Shown here: one piece after another, positions 12,157-22,553 of the stretch
Numbering within the stretch: position 1 is the stretch's first letter
Layout: every line of letters begins with the position of its first letter
Source of the DNA: Welwitschia mirabilis
Lineage: Eukaryota > Gnetophyta > Gnetopsida > Welwitschiales
DNA: 30,285 bases
Reading direction: 5' to 3'
Assembly: GCA_051453625.1 (NCBI GenBank)
Contig: JBOZIK010000001.1
Coordinates: forward strand, 10,049,675 to 10,079,959
The notes under the pieces: model-generated
The model's database searches: none
Told to the model about the DNA's origin: nothing
The model's input: the letters and a program-made list of their open reading frames with translations, nothing else
Position numbers and translations under genes: made by a program

Positions 12157-13380
12157 ATGATTAAAATATTATGTACTAGTACTTCAAAAGGAAAGGAACA
12201 AGTATCAAAACCTCAAAGATCTTAGTATGAGTCTTAATTTTACCATAAGGTAGTTATAAGAAGGTATAGAACTTAGATAAGAAATTATATAATTGTAAAA
12301 AAAAAAATGCTTCAATTTCAAAAATAAAGGAAAGATTATCTTATGACTTACTTATCTCGACATGGTTGGGATATGATTATTGAGTTAGATTAGAGTATAC
12401 TAGATCCAGTGGTGAGGGAATTCTATGTGAAAATTCCAATATAGATGATAGCATAGGTACTTTTCAAACTTAAGTTAGAGATACTCCATTACATCTTACT
12501 ATTAGTTTTGTAAATTTAATTCCTCACATTGATGATTCATAGCTTTCTAAAACGTATATCCATTCATTGAAAAAAAAAGTTTACTTCATGAACTGTTAAT
12601 GTATCCTAAAGAACTATGAGAAATGTTTTGTTTGGACATTCTAAGATGATTATGACTCAAGCAGAGTAGTAAATAGTAATTCTATAAATTCATTAGGAGA
12701 TGAGACTTAGGTTCATGGAAAGTGCTAGGATTCCATAGAGGAGCATATATAAGGGGAGTAATATAATCTATGTTCATCACAAAGATAGCAAGAGATCAAA
12801 TCAGAGAGCTCAAATGTTATACTGCTTATTTTCCATTGGCCATACCATAAGATACTAGTTTGTCATCTACTCAGCCATCATTACCTCCTTGTCCCTCTTC
12901 TTCACTGTGTATATCCTCTTCACCTCCACTGTGTATGCCCTCTTCACCTCCATTTTTTACAAAGGTCATTTATGTTTTATCACTTGTAGCTACACCACCA
13001 TTATCCTTTTTCAAACCCTCCACTACTAGCTTTTTGGGTATGTCCATTACTCCTCAAACATACCAACATATGAGGAGATAGACCTAGGAAGGCCTAAGTA
13101 AAACCTCTCAATGTCCTTCGAGGAAGTGCCATATGCCACCTACCACATCCTCATCATCTTATACCATTTAAACATCCACTACTCATGACAGCAACAATGA
13201 TAGTTATGAAGAAGAAGAAGGAATACATTATACTAGTGAGTCTACTCTTAGTGATTAGATCCTTTTATCTACCATTCAAAAATGGAAAGAAGTAATAATA
13301 AATGAGTTATAGCATGAACATCTTATTTGGTATGAAGGATTTAATTATGAGATGATGGATTGGATTCCTAAGCAACATCA
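12157..13380 (+). pseudogene. C1 extra ORF after pol (env position, VREFY-type plant transposon protein)
   Basis: The ORF lies where Sireviruses may carry an env-like ORF. The ATG at 12157 begins MIKILCTSTSKGKEQVSKPQ; the same SKxKE-type start recurs in C2 near 24031. Near 12360-12430 the frame reads HGWDMIIELD then VVREFYVKIPI, resembling the plant putative transposon protein domain with its VREFYA motif. A shifted frame then has HLTISFVNLIPHIDDS. A Pro/Ser-rich stretch follows (12860-12960), then a Gln/Glu-rich tail. Multiple stops and frameshifts inactivate it. Nothing here proves an envelope function; the name reflects position only. Confidence 0.65.
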
Positions 13381-13404
13381 TTATTCATTGATACCCTTCT
13401 TGAT

Positions 13405-13620
13405 TATTTTGGCATACATTATTGTTATGATCTAATATTTCTATCATTGTTATTAGCACATGNNNNNNNNNNNNNNNNNNNNNNNNNNNNNNNNNNNNNN
13501 NNNNNNNNNNNNNNNNNNNNNNNNNNNNNNNNNNNNNNNNNNNNNNNNNNNNNNNNNNNNNNTATTTTGGCATACATTATTGTTATGAACTAATATTTCT
13601 ATCATTGTTATTAGCACATG
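13405..13620. other. 100-N gap flanked by a 58-bp direct duplicate
   Basis: Bases 13405-13462 and 13563-13620 are the same 58 bp with one mismatch, and the 100-N gap (13463-13562) separates them exactly. This looks like two contig ends that overlap but were not merged, so the true sequence probably has one copy and no gap. A real short tandem repeat is the alternative. Confidence 0.85.
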
Positions 13621-13946
13621 TTATTATGTTTGACTATTTACATGTTTTCATGCTTCAATATTATTTATTTTTAGTACATTTTTAAATATCGTGCTTTGAT
13701 TTCACTATTAGCACACTACTATAAGCGCTTTTTACTTAACTAATTATTATCTTTTGTAAATGAAATTACTTAATGCTAATGTAACTTTCTTAGATCTCTG
13801 CATGTTGTTGAAATAGTTAAAATAATGATTTTATCAATACTATTACAAAAATGATTATGTAGTTTTTTATCTTAAACATGAATACCTTAAATTAGTTGAT
13901 CAAATGTGATTACACTAATGAGATTTGCCAAGTTTTAGACATCATC
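13621..13946 (+). other. C1 3' untranslated region before the PPT
   Basis: AT-rich, with no open frame of note, between the env-position ORF and the polypurine tract. I see no motif array here. Confidence 0.6.
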
Positions 13947-13960
13947 AAAAAGAGGGAGAT
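13947..13960 (+). other. C1 polypurine tract
   Basis: AAAAAGAGGGAGAT directly precedes TGTTGG at the 3' LTR start. This is the standard plus-strand primer tract of plant copia elements and fixes the 3' LTR boundary. Confidence 0.9.
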
Positions 13961-15414
13961 TGTTGGTAAATCTAGTTTTGATTATTTCACTTGTCAAATA
14001 TTTTATGTCATTATATAGACAGGTTAATACATAGAAAAGCTAGATCATAAAAAGCATAAGTCATTGTTAGACCTTCAAGATGATATATCATAAAATGTTT
14101 AGCTCAAAGTTGAATTTATGAATTAGTTGATTAAAGATATCTATAGTATGAAAGATGTCTCTGGAGAAGACATCTACAATTGGAAGATGTCTATGGTAAA
14201 GATAGCTATGTCTTAAATATGTTTAGGATGTATTAGGTTCTAAACCACAAGTTAAAGAAGACTATCTAAATGAAGACGATTATGCTAAAAGTTGATCTAA
14301 CATAGATGAAAGACATCGACATATTTGAAGATGTCTATGGTGAACTAGAACAGGTAATAGAGTCAATTTGTACTTTAACAAATATTTTATGTTTCAAAAA
14401 AGTTATCAAGATTTACAATATGGATTCATGATCATGGAGGAATAAAGATAATATAGAGTACGTTTCATCAATTTTTGGGTAACTTAACCAAAGACATATA
14501 CCATATGAAAGATGTTTGACTATTAGTAAATGTTTAGAATTTTGAAGATGTCTTTGATGAAGCTTTAGAACAAATTAAAAATAAGATGTATGTCCAATTC
14601 CTAGACACCCCTATCCATTACACAATGGTTACAAAGTTTAAATGGTTACAAAGTTCAAATAGTAGTTTCTCTTAAAATTTATAAAGATACAATGTGATAG
14701 AATAAATCAAAATCATCACATAAATAATGAAGAATGCATAGGTAATTGAAACTATTTATGAAGGATCAAGCTATCATTTGCAAGGAACTTTTATCGTATA
14801 CATATTTTATCCTTAGATTCCACATCATTTAATCATTCATTAGCATTTGTGAGAGTGAAAATAATAAGGAAATTAAGATCTTTCAAAGATACATCATTCA
14901 ACTTTATTATTGTATTTATTTGTTAGATCTTACATTATTCAACTATGTCATTCTTGAATATTATTGTACAGTCAATTCTTGTATTATCAAATGTTAAGGA
15001 TCCCTTGCTAGGGTTTATTATTATAGGGTAACCTTTGTATGAGTAATTTGTATGAGTGTCTATGCGTACTTATGTTGTTATATTATTGATTTTTCTTAAG
15101 CGAAAGAGATTGCTACCTTTTGAGGGTCATCTCAATTTATGGTTATGCTTCTATGCATATTTTTAGTGTTGTTGTTGGTATCCTTGAGAGAAAGAGAGTA
15201 ATTCCTTATACTACATCAAAACCACTCTTTCTTTATAAGTTAAGAATATCTAGAGATGTAAAAGAAAGTTAGCCTCTTTATGTGGATGTACACAAGTTGG
15301 AAAACCATGTTAGCTCAGTAAATAATTTATTATACTACCTTTTAATTTGTTATTGGTAAAAATTTTATATGATAGAACTTATTTAGCCCTTCTCTCTGAG
15401 TTTAACAATCCTCA
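13961..15414 (+). repeat. C1 3' LTR with GATGTC motif array
   Basis: It begins TGTTGGTAAATC after the polypurine tract and ends with CCTCA at 15414, a TG...CA boundary pair. It matches the 5' LTR but is about 400 bp longer because it keeps the block 14117-14570. That block contains direct and inverted copies of GAAGATGTCTATGG (14151, 14182, 14327 and 14543; inverted near 14167 and 14310). A TATA-like box is at 14680-14687. Confidence 0.9.
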
Positions 15415-16920
15415 AAAATAAAGGAACTACATTGTATTTGTAGTAATTGATTTTGTGGAGCCTCTTTTTCTAAAGAGATATCGACCCCTTACCCTTATGT
15501 GAATGTAATTTTTTAGATAGTTTTTCTTTTTTAACATCTATTAACTTAATTTTGCTGTAGGTTTTTATCATGTCTAATGTTTAAGTATTTTTAGAATTTT
15601 AGAAATTATGGATGATCAATTAGATTTCAGCCAATTAAAGGGCGTTTAAATGCCTATGAACTCTCATTCTAAGAGAGGAAAATGAACTTAATCAAAGTTT
15701 CTCATGTTGTGTGCTTTATCTCTTCATCAACTTCATTTTGTAAGTGTGTAAGTTATTAGTACTTTAATAATGAATAAGTGTCATATTTGTAAAAAAGAAA
15801 TAGAAAAAGAAAAAGAAAAAGAAAAAAAGAAAGAATTTTCAAAAGAAAAATGAAATATTAATTTATATTACGAAAGAACTTTTGATAATCCCTCTAAATC
15901 TATCTTAAGATTACTATACTAGGGGTAAATTGGCTTGACAACCTATGTTCTATCTAATGGGTCCTACCACTTGTAATAAGAATAAGATTAATGGTTTAAA
16001 AATTAGCACTCTGTAATGGGAGGAATCCAAAATAAAAGGAGGTACACATTAAAGTGTTCCATGATTATCACTTGTTAAGTGTTATTAATTTGTAGTCATC
16101 ATTTATGTTGCTACTTAACTTTATAGCTATGATATGTTAATTTTAATTAGTATATTATCATTTTTCATTCATGCTATTCAAATAGAAACATGATGTCTAA
16201 CTAGTTAGGAATCATGTATCTTCAATTTTAAAATGAGAGACTATTGGTAAGTTATCAAATTTAAGTGGAATATGTTATAATGTAGTGTATCTATTTCCAT
16301 CCATTAAGTTAGATAATTTTAAAGTTGTAAATCATGTTTTTCTATTTAGCATAGGACCACAGCCTTAGAGAAATAAAATTGATATTTTAAAAAAGATTTA
16401 AATTTCTTTTCTTTCAAATAGTATTAGGTTTTGAGAAGATTGGATTTAATATTTGAGTAGTTTAATGTTTAGTTTTCTAATTCTTTATCTTACTTTAGTT
16501 TATTTTATTTTTCTTTCTTATTTTATGTTGGTATTTTTTTTTTTACTTTTTATTTGTAACCTCTTAAAACCTTAGCTTGGTCCTTATGATTATTATGAAT
16601 AAGCTTAATTAAAATTTATGATTAATTTATTTGCTTCATAGGGGTTGAATTCTTAGAATTCTCAAAAGATTGGATTTAATGGAAAGGAACTTATTTAATG
16701 AAAATATGTTTTTCATAGATCTAAAATAATAAATTCTAAATTCCATATATATCTTTCTCATGATGTTAAATTGGAATTTCTTTTTAATATACACTTTATG
16801 TTTACTAGTATAAGATCTTTTATGCTTGAATGTTATGTTTTATCCTTTTTCCAATTTGACTCACTTCTATTCTTTTTCACTTTCTTTGTTAGGGACTGAC
16901 AAATTCTTAGTAAGCAGATA
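15415..16920 (+). other. G0 3' internal region, no recognisable coding
   Basis: This sequence resumes after C1 and runs to the G0 3' LTR. It contains a purine tract at 15788-15836 and otherwise AT-rich, closed sequence. The stretch just before the purine tract (AAGTGTGTAAGTTATTAG near 15740) faintly resembles the minus-strand sequence downstream of the G1 pol near 27900, suggesting a 3' untranslated region of a related gypsy element. No reverse transcriptase, RNase H or integrase motif was found. Confidence 0.45.
15788..15836. repeat. Purine-rich (GAAAAA)n tract
   Basis: A run of A with G every five or six bases, interrupted once by a T. It could be a simple repeat or part of the purine-rich 3' region common in gypsy elements. 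It lies too far from the LTR copy at 16921 to be that LTR's primer tract. Confidence 0.85.
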
Positions 16921-17322
16921 TGTTATGATTATAATTATTAAGTTTTAACATACTATTTAGAGCATGTTTTAGGAATATTTAATAGGCTTCCAAGCCAAAT
17001 ATCAAGAATATAAAGCTCAATTAAGATGTTCACATGGAAAGCCAAATTCAAAGATAATAAACCCTTTTTTGAACATATTTTATACTTTCTAAATCTTCTA
17101 CAGCATTATAAATGTAGTACAGAATGATAGATGATGATAAGAAGACTAAAGGATGAATTAAATTTTATTATCCACATCATCATCTAGACGATACTCAAGT
17201 GGATGATTAACAAAATTAATAAATAAAGAAACCAAGTCTTTACTAATAGTTATCCACTTTATCATCTAGATGACACGCCAAATGACAATAGTCATTAGAG
17301 AACTTAAATCACATTTTAAATA
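16921..17322 (+). repeat. G0 3' LTR, first ~400 bp only
   Basis: From TGTTATGATT at 16921 the sequence follows the 5' LTR: TTTAATAGGCTTCCAAGCCAAAT, AAAGCTCAATTAAGATG, AGAATGATAGATGATGA and ATCATCTAGACGATACTCAA all have counterparts between 3530 and 3900. Similarity stops near 17322, where the C2 LTR begins. The remaining ~1.1 kb of this LTR is not found after C2 within the window. No clear polypurine tract precedes 16921, so the left edge is approximate. Confidence 0.7.
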
Positions 17323-18335
17323 TGTACTAAGTATTAAGTAAGGGTACATTTCAATGATGAATAATAGAACCTAACCTAGAACTTAGTCTCAACTCAAGAA
17401 CGTGATAGGTGAAGTAAAGTACTTTAGGCCAAGCTTCAATAGTGAAGGATCATTTATCATTTTGTTTAGGACATCTAAACTTGTGTATAGGCAAATGTAC
17501 TGGGATGTCTATCCTCTTAACCTAGGATTTCAAGACCTATATGTTGTTTTTTATATTGGGACGTCTGACCCCTGAACTTGAGATGTCCAGGTCTATAATC
17601 TAGTTTTGTGTATAGGAACGTCTGACCACTGTATACAGGACATCCGATTCCTATCTCAGTTCTCTGTCAAGGAAGATCATTAAAAGTAGAATGTCCAATA
17701 TTTTTTCTTCAAATGTCTGGCCAACTATCCATTGATGCAAAGAAATGACTTAAGATGAATGTTGTGCATTCTATTCAAAGATCTAACAGCTAAGAAAAGG
17801 AGGGCAATGGTGATCTATTTAATGCAAGGCACCCTTAGGGTTTTCCTTTGATGAAAAACTATATATGTTCAAATCTAAGAGGATTTTATGATCACTAAAC
17901 TATGAAAATCGTAAGTTGTATATACTTGAATTAAAATTCTTGTATGAATTGGATTTAATCTGAGCTCTTGCATTCTACTCTCTTCTATTATACTTCTTGT
18001 TAATGAATTAAATCTTATAGGCTTATACATCATTAAGTTTCTATATAATGCCTTATATATCACTTAATGAGGATAAAGTTGTGGAATTATAGCCCTATAA
18101 AAGGGTGGTTATGCTATTGCATCTTATTGATTAAGGAACCAAGAGGTTGAAGGCTTATGCTACCTCTTGTAAGTGGAGTAGGCTTAGAAAGCTGAATCAC
18201 TATAAATTAGGTAGTCTCTTTTTGTGCTATGTTTTAATTCCTACTATTTTATTTACTTGATATGATTAGTTTTTTAATTTATTAGTTAAAATTAAAAAAC
18301 CCTATTCATCCCCAGGGTGTTTTGCGATTTGAAAA
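17323..18335 (+). repeat. C2 5' LTR with GGACGTCTGACC motif array
   Basis: The right end is fixed within a few bases by the PBS at 18338. The left end is inferred from the point where similarity to the G0 LTR stops (TGTACTAAG at 17323). Eight copies of a motif close to GGAYGTCTGRCC lie between 17468 and 17722. A TATA-like CTATATATG is at 17859. Near the end, CCCTATTCATCCCCAGGGTG (18300-18319) is a decayed form of the C-rich U5 motif seen in many plant Sireviruses. Confidence 0.75.
17859..17867 (+). promoter_or_regulatory. TATA-like box of C2 5' LTR
   Basis: CTATATATG lies about 130 bp downstream of the motif array and upstream of the U5 motif. Assigned by sequence and position only. Confidence 0.4.
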
Positions 18336-18337
18336 AT

Positions 18338-18349
18338 TGGTATCAGAGC
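18338..18349 (+). other. C2 primer-binding site for initiator tRNA-Met
   Basis: TGGTATCAGAGC is a perfect copy of the usual Ty1/copia primer-binding site. It marks the start of the internal region and is one of the best-preserved landmarks in the window. Confidence 0.97.
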
Positions 18350-18402
18350 CTGATTACTCTAGATTAGGGTTTCTTTTCTCTTATTATGTGATTTTAAATC
18401 AA

Positions 18403-19850
18403 ATGTATTCCTTAAATTTTTTAGAAGATCAATCTATCTCTAGACCATCATTGTTTTTAGGATCTGACTATGCCTATTAAAAAACCAAGATAACAATCTT
18501 TTTGTAATTTTTGAATTGTGAGATTTGAGAAACTATTGAACTTGGCTATGTTTCTCCTATGAAAGTTGTTGAGGGTAAGAATATTCCAAATCCAAGAAAT
18601 AAATGAAATTAGAATGATAAATGGACTACTCAGATGAATGATAAGGTCATGAATGCCTTAATTTGTGCCTTATCCTTAGAATAATATAATAGGGTGATTC
18701 AATGCATAACGATCCAAGAAATATGAGAGACCTTAAGAGTTGAACATGAAGGAATAAATGTTGTGAAGAATGCCAAACTAAAAATGTTAAAAACTTAGTT
18801 TGAAAACATAAAGATGAAAGATTCAGAAACCTTAGCAGAATACACTTCAAAGATAAATAACATTGTGAATGGCATATAGGGGCTAGGTGAAGCTGTGCCT
18901 TAGAACCAAATTGTAAGAAAAATTTTTAGAAGTCTCAACAGAAAATTCAGACCCAAGATCATTACCATTAAAGAGAGTAAATATATTGATCTCATTAAAT
19001 TTGAAGAACTTAAAGGTTCACTTATAACATATGAAGCCTCTCTACAGATAGAAAATAATCATTCAAAATGGATAAACATAGTTCTTAAAGCTGAATCAGA
19101 TGTAGATGAAGACTCTTAATCAAGTGAGAATCTTGAAGATGATGATTTACCTCTCTTGACAAGAAACTTTTAGAGGTTTCTTAATAAGAAGGAAGAAATA
19201 TCTTCTCAGCAATCCTTCAAAAAGGTATGAACAAGGATAAGAATTCTTCTAGTTCTATATAATGTTATGAATGCAAAGGATTTGGTCACATTACCTCAGA
19301 ATGTACAAACAAATGAAAGGACAAGTCTTCCGAATCAAAAGAAAAGAAGGCCTTCAAAGTCACATGGGATGAAGATGATGGAAATTCTTATTTAAGTAAT
19401 GAAGAAGGCTGCATTAACTTTGGTCTTATCTCCTTAGCCAAAGACATAAGTAATTTTGTTAATTTATATTCGTCTATTGATTTATCAGAGGTATGTGATT
19501 ATGAGAGTGATGATGATAATAATGATGGTTTAACTAGTGCCTATGAAAAGTTATGTCATGTTAGTCTAGACCTTAGAGAGAAAATTTTATTTCTTAAGAA
19601 GTAAGTGGATGATTTGGAAGGAAAACTAAAAGAGGCCTCCCTAAAGATAGAATCTTTTTAGAAGGATCTAGCTCAAGCATAAGGAATAACTAAATGTTTT
19701 TTTAATAAAAATAAGAATCTAGACTATCTTCTAGAATTATAAAGGAAAGAAAATGACAAATCTAATATTGGATCAACTTCTAGTATGTTTCCTATTCAAA
19801 AGTTTTTCTATCCAAGTATTAGATATCGCCCTTTTGGTATCTCTAGTTTA
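18403..19850 (+). pseudogene. gag: C2 gag pseudogene (UBN2 type, zinc knuckle, coiled coil)
   Basis: The ATG at 18403 opens MYSLNFLEDQSISRPSLFLG, the expected Gag start 54 bp after the PBS. Conserved pieces follow: NDKVMNALICALSLE, KNAKLKMLKT, EYTSKINNIVNGI, RKIFRSLNRKFRPKI and ELKGSLITYEASL. The CCHC knuckle CYECKGFGHITSEC at 19263-19304 is intact. Acidic stretches follow (DEDDGN, DYESDDDNNDG), then about 80 residues of heptad-like Leu/Lys/Glu sequence (19550-19790) fitting a coiled coil. Long parts stay in one frame, and almost every stop sits where Gln or Trp is expected (before YNRV, after QEI, before CYEC, in KK*VDD). This indicates point decay rather than loss of reading frame. Confidence 0.88.
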
Positions 19851-20029
19851 TGATGTTATTTTTATCAAGGATCATATTTAATATTCTTGTCTATATAAAA
19901 AAATCTCAGTATTTTGGTTATAACTATAATTTTAAGTTTTAAAGTGTCTCTAGACCTTTAGAAAGAAGATCAGTTATCAATAAGAATAGTTGGAAATGGG
20001 TCAAGAAGGAGACTATCAAGTCTCTTTTT

Positions 20030-20420
20030 TCTCATGCAGCATTCAAGATGTAAGAAACTACAAAATAGTATCTTGATAGTGGATTCTTTCATCACATGAA
20101 TAATGACAATAGCCTATTAGCTACCTTTCAAGATTATGACAGTGGAGAGGTAACCTTGGGAGATAGCAGCAAAGGTCACATTACTGGTAAGGGATCTATT
20201 GCTGCTAATGATTTTCATCCTTAAATTTCTGATGTTTATTTAGTAAATGGCTTAAAGCATAATATTTTGAGTCTCTCTTAAATTTATGATAGAGGAAACA
20301 TTATGTTCTTTTATAATAATAAATGTGTTGTTAAAAATACTTCTACTAATAGTGTGATTTTAACTAGCAATAAATCAAAATGTATATATGTAATTGGTAG
20401 TCAAGACAAAAGTAGAAAAG
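20030..20420 (+). pseudogene. C2 aspartic protease pseudogene
   Basis: The active-site triplet Asp-Ser-Gly is intact at 20075-20083 in the context YLDSGFFHHMNNDN; the preceding Trp is TAG. Downstream landmarks are EVTLGDSSKGHITGKGSI, VYLVNGLKHNILSLS and the start of the integrase linker. In the family this domain cleaves the Gag-Pol precursor. Stops replace Gln at several places. Confidence 0.85.
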
Positions 20421-20441
20421 TTTGTTTTATTATGTAGGAAA

Positions 20442-21340
20442 ATGAAGTTGATATCTAGTATAGAAGGCTTGGCCACATAAACTTTAAGAACTTAAAGACA
20501 ATATCAACCAAAGAAATTGTGGCTATAATTCCTAGACTTAATATGTAATAGGCAAGATTGTGCAAATCATGCATGAAAAGTAAATAGTCCAAATCAAGTT
20601 TCAAATCTAAATCAGGTATTTTCATAAATCAACCTCTTGATCTTATTCATATCAATGTGGTTGGGCCAACTCAATCAAGGAGTTTAGGAGGTAAGAAATA
20701 TTTTCTAGTTATGGTGGATGATTTCTTTCAATTTTTTTGGGTTTCATTCCAATCTAGCAAGGATAAGACATTTGATTTTTTTTGTTAAAGTGTGTAGGAA
20801 AATTTAAAATAAGAAAAGATATACCATAAATAAAATTTGATCTAATAATGATGGTCAAATTGAAAATGAAATATTTGAAAAGGTTTGTGATGTAATAAGA
20901 ATACAACATTAGTTTTCAGCACTAAGAACTCCCTAATAAAATGGAGTAGAAAAATGAAAGAACAGAGTGCTTCTTGATATGGCTCAAATTATGCTTAATG
21001 AATTTGACTTGTCTCATCATTTTTAGGCTAAAGCTATTAACAGTACATGCTATGTGAGTAATAGAGTCTTTTTAATAAGAGGTAAAATGAAAAGAGCCTA
21101 TGAACTTTAGCATGAAAAGAAGCCAAACGTAAGTCACTTTAAAGCTTTTGGTAGTAAATATTCTATTCTTAAAAATGAATTACACATAGGCAAATTTGAA
21201 TCTAAAGTAGATTATGGTATTTTTCTTGGTATTCTACTTTAAGTAATGCATATAGAGTTTTTAATAAGTTCTCTTATAAGGTTAAGGAATCTGTCCATAT
21301 CAAGATTAATGAATCTAACCCAAGTAGTGCAAACATTGAA
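20442..21340 (+). pseudogene. C2 integrase pseudogene, catalytic triad altered
   Basis: The zinc-binding start reads YRRLGH; its first His is Tyr (TAT 20459-20461) and the preceding Trp is TAG. The second His and the C-x2-C pair (CKSC) are present. In the core the three catalytic positions read Asn (AAT 20654-20656, in HINVVGP), Asn (AAT 20844-20846) and Lys (AAA 20952-20954, after NGVE); each is explained by one G-to-A change from Asp, Asp and Glu. A T-run near 20771-20784 shifts the frame by one base. The C-terminal region keeps FKAFGSKYSILK, ESKVDYGIFLG and AYRVFNKF. Confidence 0.9.
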
Positions 21341-21547
21341 TAAAAGTAATAACAACTTAAGAATTTCTTTAATATCTTAAATTAGTACTAGAACTTTCAC
21401 ATCCTCTTAGATTAGTTTTTCACTAAATATCTAAAGATGCTTATCTCTTCTAATGAGAACCAGAAGGAATCACCTAGAAGATGCCATCTTGAGTGATCCA
21501 TCTAAGGGAATAACTACTAGAAGTGATAATCACATTAATTAAAGTTT
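21341..21547 (+). pseudogene. C2 linker between integrase and reverse transcriptase
   Basis: Poorly conserved and broken by stops; SNENQKESPRR near 21450 fits the polar linker that joins integrase to reverse transcriptase in copia Pol. No independent function is visible. Confidence 0.55.
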
Positions 21548-22553
21548 TCTTCATTTTTTATCTAACATTGAGCCAAAGATTTTTCAGGAAGTACAAAACA
21601 ATAAGTCATGGATGATAGTCATGAAAAAGAAACTCAATCAGTTTAAAAGAAACAAAGTGTGAAACCTTATTCCTCAATCACATGGAAAGCATGTTATTGG
21701 CATAAAATGGGTGTTTAAGAACAAGAGAGATGAGAGCCATAACATCATTTAAAAAAAAAAGATATCTTAGGGATATTATCAATAAGAATGTATTGATTAT
21801 AGTGAGACCTTTGCTTCTATTTCTAGGTTAGAAGTTATATGTATGCTATTATCTTATGCTTGTTTTTATAAGACAAAATTATTTCAAATAGATGTTAAAA
21901 GTTCTTTTCGGAATGGATTTATAAATGAAGAGTTTTATGTAGCTTAACCTCGAGGTTTCATTGACTCTAAATTTTTTGATCATGTTTTTAAACTAAATAA
22001 AGAACTTTATAATTTAAAAAATACCCTTAGAGCTTAGTTTAATAGGTTGAATTCTTTCCTTGTCAACAATGGTTTTTCAAAAGGAAGTGCTGATCCTACT
22101 TTGTTTATTAAGAGAAATAGTAAAGATATTTTTATAGATCAAATCTATATAGATGATATTATCTTGAATTCAGCTAATAAATCTCTTACTTTAGACTTTG
22201 CCAATTTAATGCAAAACGAATTTGAAATGAGCCTTATAGGAGAATTAAATTTTTTTTGTAGGCTTGCAAATAAAGCAAAAAGATAATGGAATTTTCATTT
22301 ATTAATTAAAATATGATCATGACATCCTTGCTAAGTATAACATGACTTATTGTAAAAAAACCTCAACACCTATGTCCACTAGTGTCAAAGTTAGTAAGTA
22401 AAGATGATCTTGGTAAAAAAGTGAATTAAAAGTTGTATCAAGGACTCATAAAAAGTTGTATCAAGAACTCATAGATAGTTGACTTGACATAGCCTATAGT
22501 GTTGGAGTCCATGCTAGGTATCAAGTTGATCTTAGAGAATCTCACCTCATCCA
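21548..22553 (+). pseudogene. C2 reverse transcriptase pseudogene, YIDD retained
   Basis: This is the RVT_2-type polymerase that copies element RNA. Landmarks in order: SNIEPKIFQEV, HGKHVIGIKWVFKNKRDES, QIDVKSSFRNGF (first catalytic Asp, GAT 21891-21893), NEEFYVA, then the clean segment 22047-22286 containing NNGFSKGSADPTLFIKRNS and the active-site YIDD at 22146-22157. A T-run near 22250 shifts the frame, after which KQKDNGIFI and KYNMTYCKKTSTPMSTSVK continue. The region ends SVGVHARYQVDLRESHLI against a 641-N gap. Catalytic residues survive, but TGA and TAA codons and frameshifts block translation. Confidence 0.9.

Larger units (their letters stand above)
6971..15414 (+). mobile_element. C1: complete but inactive Ty1/copia (Sirevirus-like) element
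   Basis: All structural parts are in order: 5' LTR 6971-8028, PBS 8031-8042, gag, protease, integrase, RNase H tail, env-position ORF, PPT 13947-13960 and 3' LTR 13961-15414. The flanks AAAGT (6966-6970) and AAAAT (15415-15419) fit a 5-bp target duplication with one G-to-A change. Gag coiled-coil features, the Met-tRNA PBS and an extra ORF after pol point to the Sirevirus group. The reverse transcriptase and most of RNase H are deleted near 11160-11340, and the rest is full of stops. LTR copies differ at very roughly one base in five by eye, so the insertion is old. Confidence 0.85.
3488..17322 (+). mobile_element. G0: Ty3/gypsy LTR retrotransposon remnant hosting element C1
   Basis: Sequence around 3490-3915 recurs at 16921-17322 in the same orientation, and I read these as the 5' LTR and a truncated 3' LTR. 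A decayed tRNA-Asp primer-binding site at 5020-5037 supports a Tat/Athila-type gypsy element. C1 (6971-15414) is nested within it, and the 3' LTR copy ends where C2 begins. No reverse transcriptase or integrase is visible on either side of C1, so G0 was either non-autonomous or had lost pol before C1 landed. The outer boundaries are inferred from where the two LTR copies start to match and are uncertain by tens of bases. Confidence 0.6.

Noticed and set aside
13405-13620. CRISPR-like or minisatellite repeat around the gap
   Set aside because: There are only two copies, each ending exactly at a 100-N gap, as at two other gaps; unmerged contig overlap is simpler.
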